The notes beneath the pieces are model-generated. The model was not told where the DNA came from, did not search any database, and was given only the letters and a program-made list of their open reading frames with translations. Shown one piece after another: positions 60,594 to 64,000 of a stretch of DNA of 64,000 nucleotides. Source of the DNA: an uncultured Verrucomicrobiales bacterium (GTDB taxonomy: Bacteria; Verrucomicrobiota; Verrucomicrobiia; Verrucomicrobiales; Akkermansiaceae). Position 1 is the stretch's first letter, and each line of letters starts with the position of its first letter. Made by a program: the position numbers and the translations under genes. The stretch is taken from assembly GCA_937928735.1 (NCBI GenBank), contig CALFVF010000011.1:62001-126000 (forward strand), given 5' to 3'.

Positions 60594-61196
60594 GTGAGTA
60601 CCACTTCCAATAATATCCACCCAGAATTTCAGCGCCAGCTCCCCACAAGTGCCAAGGAGGCCTTGCTCGGGCAGCGCGGAGTCGTCGTATGGATGGTAGG
60701 GCTCTCAGGTTCTGGGAAGTCGACGATCGCTAATGCCCTAGAAAAGGAATTACACGCAGCGGGGCGCCTCGTTGCCATGGTGGATGGTGATAATTTACGC
60801 AGTGGACTCAATGCAGGACTTGGCTTTAGTGATGAAGATCGCTCAGAGAATATCCGCCGAGCCGCCGAAGTGGCCAAGATCCTCAAGCACAATGGACTCA
60901 TTACTTTAGTCACCCTCATCACCCCACAGGAGACCTTCCGCCAGCAGGTGCGCGAGATTCTCGGAGACGATCTCGTGCAGGTGTATGTGAAAGCATCCTT
61001 TGAGGCCTGCCGCGCACGTGATGTCAAGGGCCTCTACGCGAAGGAAGCGGCTGGGGAGATCAAGAATTTCTCGGGGAAAACATCCTCTTTTGAAGAACCA
61101 GAGCACGCCGATCTCGTCCTCGATACCGAGCGCGAATCCCTCGAGACCTGTGTCTCCACACTAAAAGAATTTATTGCGAAGAAAATTTCAATCTAA
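60594..61196 (+). CDS. cysC: Adenylylsulfate kinase CysC
   Basis: Phosphorylates APS to PAPS. 200 residues from GTG 60594. Walker A is WMVGLSGSGKST, followed by VDGDNLRSGLNAGLGFSDEDRSENIRRAAEVAKI, the APS-binding segment, and RDVKGLYAKEAAGEIKNFSG. The length is normal. The segment usually reading FISPY has VTLITPQETF, a small deviation. cysD begins seven bases after its stop. Confidence 0.94.
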   Translation: MSTTSNNIHPEFQRQLPTSAKEALLGQRGVVVWMVGLSGSGKSTIANALEKELHAAGRLVAMVDGDNLRSGLNAGLGFSDEDRSENIRRAAEVAKILKHNGLITLVTLITPQETFRQQVREILGDDLVQVYVKASFEACRARDVKGLYAKEAAGEIKNFSGKTSSFEEPEHADLVLDTERESLETCVSTLKEFIAKKISI

Positions 61197-61203
61197 CACG
61201 AAT

Positions 61204-62109
61204 ATGGCATCTTATTCATTATCTCACCTCAAACAATTAGAAGCAGAAGCTATCTACATATTGCGCGAAACTGCCGCTCAGTTTGAAAATCCAGGTTTAC
61301 TATTCTCAGGCGGAAAGGACTCCATTGTCATGGCGCACCTCGCCTACAAGGCCTTTCACCCAGCGAAGCTACCCTTCCCACTTGTCCACGTCGATACAGG
61401 GCATAATTTCCCAGAAACCATGGATTTCCGAGATCGCTTTGTCGAGAAACTTGGAGCGCGTCTAGTTGTCGGCAGTGTGCAGCAGTCCATTGACGAAGGA
61501 AAAGTGCAGGAAGAAACTGGGCCAGACGCTAGTCGGAATGCCCTTCAAACTGTGACTTTACTAGAAACCATCGAGAAAAACGAATTTGACGCCTGCCTTG
61601 GAGGTGGCCGCCGTGATGAGGAAAAGGCACGCGCTAAGGAGCGTTTCTTCTCCCACAGAAATGACTTTGGCGAATGGGATCCTAAAAATCAGCGCCCAGA
61701 GCTCTGGAATCTCTTTAATGGGCGCAAGCACATCGGGGAGAACTTCCGCGTCTTCCCACTCTCTAACTGGACAGAAATGGACATCTGGCAGTACATCAAA
61801 GAAGAAGATATAGAGCTACCTAGCCTCTACTTCGCCGCCGAGCGTGAGTGTCTCACACGCAAGGGCACAATTCTTGCGATTTCTGAGTTTGTTCAGCCTC
61901 GTGAGGGTGAAGTTGTTGAGAAGAAGAGCATTCGCTTTCGCACCATGGGAGATGCCACCATCACAGGAGCCGTCGAGTCAGTGGCTGTCGACTATGATGC
62001 GATCATTGAGGAAGTCGCCGCTGCTCGCCAGACAGAGCGAGGGAACCGCGCCGATGACAAGCGCTCAGAGACCTCCATGGAAGACCGTAAGAAAGAAGGT
62101 TACTTTTAG
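61204..62109 (+). CDS. cysD: Sulfate adenylyltransferase subunit CysD
   Basis: Small subunit of ATP sulfurylase, which makes APS from ATP and sulfate. 301 residues from ATG 61204. The PP-loop motif is LLFSGGKDSIVM, followed by VHVDTGHNFPETMDFRD, CLGGGRRDEEKARAKERFFS, PLSNWTEMDIWQYI, and the end SMEDRKKEGYF, which is characteristic. It is in an operon with cysC and cysN; 96 bases separate it from cysN. Confidence 0.96.
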   Translation: MASYSLSHLKQLEAEAIYILRETAAQFENPGLLFSGGKDSIVMAHLAYKAFHPAKLPFPLVHVDTGHNFPETMDFRDRFVEKLGARLVVGSVQQSIDEGKVQEETGPDASRNALQTVTLLETIEKNEFDACLGGGRRDEEKARAKERFFSHRNDFGEWDPKNQRPELWNLFNGRKHIGENFRVFPLSNWTEMDIWQYIKEEDIELPSLYFAAERECLTRKGTILAISEFVQPREGEVVEKKSIRFRTMGDATITGAVESVAVDYDAIIEEVAAARQTERGNRADDKRSETSMEDRKKEGYF

Positions 62110-62205
62110 GCCAAAGCTAATTTTTAGATCAAAGCCAATCAAACTAACACTCTACTAAGTACCCTAAAAGTACCCGAATTTAAAAATTTACACTCATAGT
62201 TACAC

Positions 62206-63456
62206 ATGGATCTCTTAAGATTTACCACAGCAGGCTCCGTAGACGACGGCAAATCCACCCTCATCGGGCGTCTACTCTATGATTCAAAATCCATTTTCGA
62301 AGATCAGTTAGAAGCCGTGGAAGTAAGCTCAAAAAAACGCGGTGACGAAGAAGTTAATCTAGCTCTTCTAACAGATGGATTGAAAGCCGAGCGCGAACAA
62401 GGCATCACCATTGATGTCGCCTACCGCTATTTCGCCACACCGAAGCGCAAGTTCATCATCGCAGATACACCCGGACACATCCAGTACACACGCAACATGG
62501 TGACGGGTGCCTCCACAGCAGATCTCGCGATCATTCTCATTGATGCACGCCACGGCGTGATCGAGCAGACTAAGCGCCACACCTTTATTGCGAACCTACT
62601 ACGTATTCAGCACGTCGTAGTTGCTGTGAATAAAATGGATCTCGTCGACTTCTCAGAAGAGCGTTACAATGAAATTGTCGAAGAATACCGCGAGCTCGCG
62701 AGTCGCCTTGGTAATATCGTCAATATCGAGATGATTCCTATCTCAGCTCTGCGTGGAGATAATGTCGTCGATAAGTCAGAGAAAATGCCTTGGTATGAAG
62801 GCGGCACATTACTCTATCACCTAGAGAACGTCTATGTCGGAGGAACTGAAAACCACGTGGAAGCACGCTTCCCCGTGCAGTGGGTGATCCGCCCGCACTC
62901 GAATGAATGGCACGACTTCCGTGGCTTCGCGGGCCGAGTCGCTGGTGGCGTCTTTAAACCAGGAGATGAAGTGTTAGCCCTCCCATCAGGATTTAAATCT
63001 ACGATTAAAACCATCCACACAGCAGACGGAGATTTAGAAGAAGCCTTTGCGCCTCAATCGGTCACCATCACGCTTAATGACGAGATTGATATCTCCCGCG
63101 GAGACATGATCGTGAAAGGCAATAATCCGCCAAAGAGCACTCAAGATATCGAAGCGATGGTCTGCTGGTTCGGCGAGCAACCTTTACAGCCGCGCGGCAA
63201 GTACATCATCCGCCACACCGAGCAGGAGACCAAAGCCGTGATCCAGTCACTCGACTACCAAGTGGATATTAATAATTTCCACAAAGTCGAAGACGCCACC
63301 ACTCTTAGCATGAATGACATCGGCCGTATTAAACTACGCACGGCCAAGGCCCTTCACGCTGACCCCTACGCGAAGAACCGCCACACAGGTTCCTTCATCC
63401 TAGTCGACGCCAGCTCGAATGAGACAGTCGCCGCTGGAATGATCGTGCAGCCGTAG
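62206..63456 (+). CDS. cysN: Sulfate adenylyltransferase subunit CysN (GTPase)
   Basis: Large subunit of ATP sulfurylase, an EF-Tu-like GTPase that drives APS formation. 416 residues. Motifs: G1 AGSVDDGKSTLIGRLLYDSK, G3 DTPGHIQYTRNMVTGAS, G4 NKMD, and domain II starting at QWVIRPHSNEWHDFRGFAGRV. It is a stand-alone CysN without a fused APS kinase, consistent with the separate cysC upstream. It is on the short side for the family. Confidence 0.96.
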   Translation: MDLLRFTTAGSVDDGKSTLIGRLLYDSKSIFEDQLEAVEVSSKKRGDEEVNLALLTDGLKAEREQGITIDVAYRYFATPKRKFIIADTPGHIQYTRNMVTGASTADLAIILIDARHGVIEQTKRHTFIANLLRIQHVVVAVNKMDLVDFSEERYNEIVEEYRELASRLGNIVNIEMIPISALRGDNVVDKSEKMPWYEGGTLLYHLENVYVGGTENHVEARFPVQWVIRPHSNEWHDFRGFAGRVAGGVFKPGDEVLALPSGFKSTIKTIHTADGDLEEAFAPQSVTITLNDEIDISRGDMIVKGNNPPKSTQDIEAMVCWFGEQPLQPRGKYIIRHTEQETKAVIQSLDYQVDINNFHKVEDATTLSMNDIGRIKLRTAKALHADPYAKNRHTGSFILVDASSNETVAAGMIVQP

Positions 63457-63506
63457 GGCGCATGCGGGGTATATCTCCGCTTGTTTGTTCTCCACCAGCC
63501 AGAGTT

Positions 63507-64000
63507 ATGAGTGCTTGCGAGACACACACCACAGACGTTCTCATCGTCGGAGCGGGCTTTGCAGGTCTGGTCATGGCAGAGAGACTCAGCAATGAGTTAG
63601 GTCTGAGTTGTGTGGTTGTCGATAAGCGCGATCATATTGGAGGCAATGCCTACGACTACTATGATCACGCGGGAGTGCTCGTGCACAAGTACGGGCCTCA
63701 CTACTTTCGCAGTAACTCGAAAAAAGTCATAGATTATCTCAGCCAGTATACAGAATGGCGCCCCGTAGAGTATCGAGTCAGTAGTTACACAGAGGGTCAA
63801 TACTGGAGCTTTCCCATTAACTTAACAACTTATGAGCAACTCATAGGAAAGCCAGCGACAAGTGCAGAATTTGAAGCTTGGTTAGAGAGTGTACGTGAAG
63901 ATATTCCCACGCCACAAAACTCAGAAGAAGTCATCACTTCCCAAGTCGGCAGAGAGCTCTATGAAAAGTTCTTTAAGGGCTATACGCAGAAGCAGTGGAA
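63507..64000 (+). CDS. glf: UDP-galactopyranose mutase, N-terminal part (runs off the window)
   Basis: The plus strand reads open from ATG 63507 to the end, giving 164 residues. The FAD-binding motif VLIVGAGFAGLVMAERL is at 11-27, then VVDKRDHIGGNAYDYYD, VHKYGPHYFRSNS (a family signature) and YWSFPINLTTYEQL, and the end KFFKGYTQKQW is typical. The enzyme makes UDP-galactofuranose for surface glycans. GalE at 5017 could supply the precursor. It starts 50 bases after cysN. The rest is beyond the window. Confidence 0.9.
   Translation, partial: MSACETHTTDVLIVGAGFAGLVMAERLSNELGLSCVVVDKRDHIGGNAYDYYDHAGVLVHKYGPHYFRSNSKKVIDYLSQYTEWRPVEYRVSSYTEGQYWSFPINLTTYEQLIGKPATSAEFEAWLESVREDIPTPQNSEEVITSQVGRELYEKFFKGYTQKQW

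Noticed and set aside
62850-62870. CACGTGGAA inside cysN as another parS
   Set aside because: Only one half matches; the other half reads AAAAC and there is no palindrome.
1-64000. tRNA, rRNA, CRISPR array or insertion sequence
   Set aside because: I looked on both strands for T-loop and acceptor pairs, regular direct repeats and transposase motifs and found none that hold up.

Overview
The window is about 50 percent GC, gene-dense, and free of rRNA, tRNA, CRISPR and transposase genes. Its content points to a free-living, probably marine member of the Verrucomicrobiota. The support is: two gene pairs of the planctomycete/verrucomicrobial cytochrome families (DUF1592-type with DUF1552, and DUF1549/DUF1553 with DUF1501), two secreted sulfatases, a PEP-CTERM protein, an ExbB-ExbD-ExbD-TPR operon, a VTC/DUF4956 pair, and a glucosylglycerate (compatible solute) gene set. 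The genus is not decided by the sequence.

Layout. 1-2.5 kb: a cut-off HtrA-like protease diverges from mnmG, and three parS-type palindromes lie between and inside these genes, which suggests proximity to the chromosome origin. 2.5-8 kb: hotdog thioesterase, a secreted Lon-protease-domain-like protein, galE and two unrecognised genes. 8-12.8 kb: DUF1552 plus DUF1592-type cytochrome pair, divergent from an AraC regulator. 12.9-15.2 kb: tightly packed minus-strand run clpS, DUF2017-like, VTC polyphosphate-polymerase-like, DUF4956. 15.4-21 kb: CbiX-type chelatase, MlaD-like, TIGR01777-type epimerase, MlaF-like ATPase, GT-C glycosyltransferase. 21-25 kb: Gly-rich exported protein, porin, Nnr repair enzyme, DinB-like protein. 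25-33 kb: second cytochrome pair, a membrane pseudokinase, a GHL10 hydrolase. 33-40.5 kb: nth, then exbB-exbD-exbD-TPR-TPR. 40.6-45.7 kb: sulfatase, PEP-CTERM protein, NtrC-family regulator, uppS. 45.8-51.6 kb: a dead rhomboid next to an active one, rpmG-rpsR-folE2, trpF, pyk, DUF1653. 51.6-54.6 kb: exported metallopeptidase and the second sulfatase. 54.7-59.9 kb: a candidate small RNA and a three-gene glucosylglycerate operon whose last gene fuses a GT81 synthase to a GH13_18 phosphorylase. 60-64 kb: DUF2061-cysC-cysD-cysN, then a cut-off glf.

How the genes work together. The strongest functional unit is the 55-59.9 kb operon: glucosyl-3-phosphoglycerate synthase, its phosphatase, a glucosylglycerate phosphorylase and glycerate kinase together would make and recycle glucosylglycerate. 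The cys genes form activated sulfate (APS/PAPS), while the two sulfatases would release sulfate from sulfated glycans. Small interspersed repeats (a four-copy 25-bp motif and a two-copy palindromic element) are scattered through the intergenic regions.
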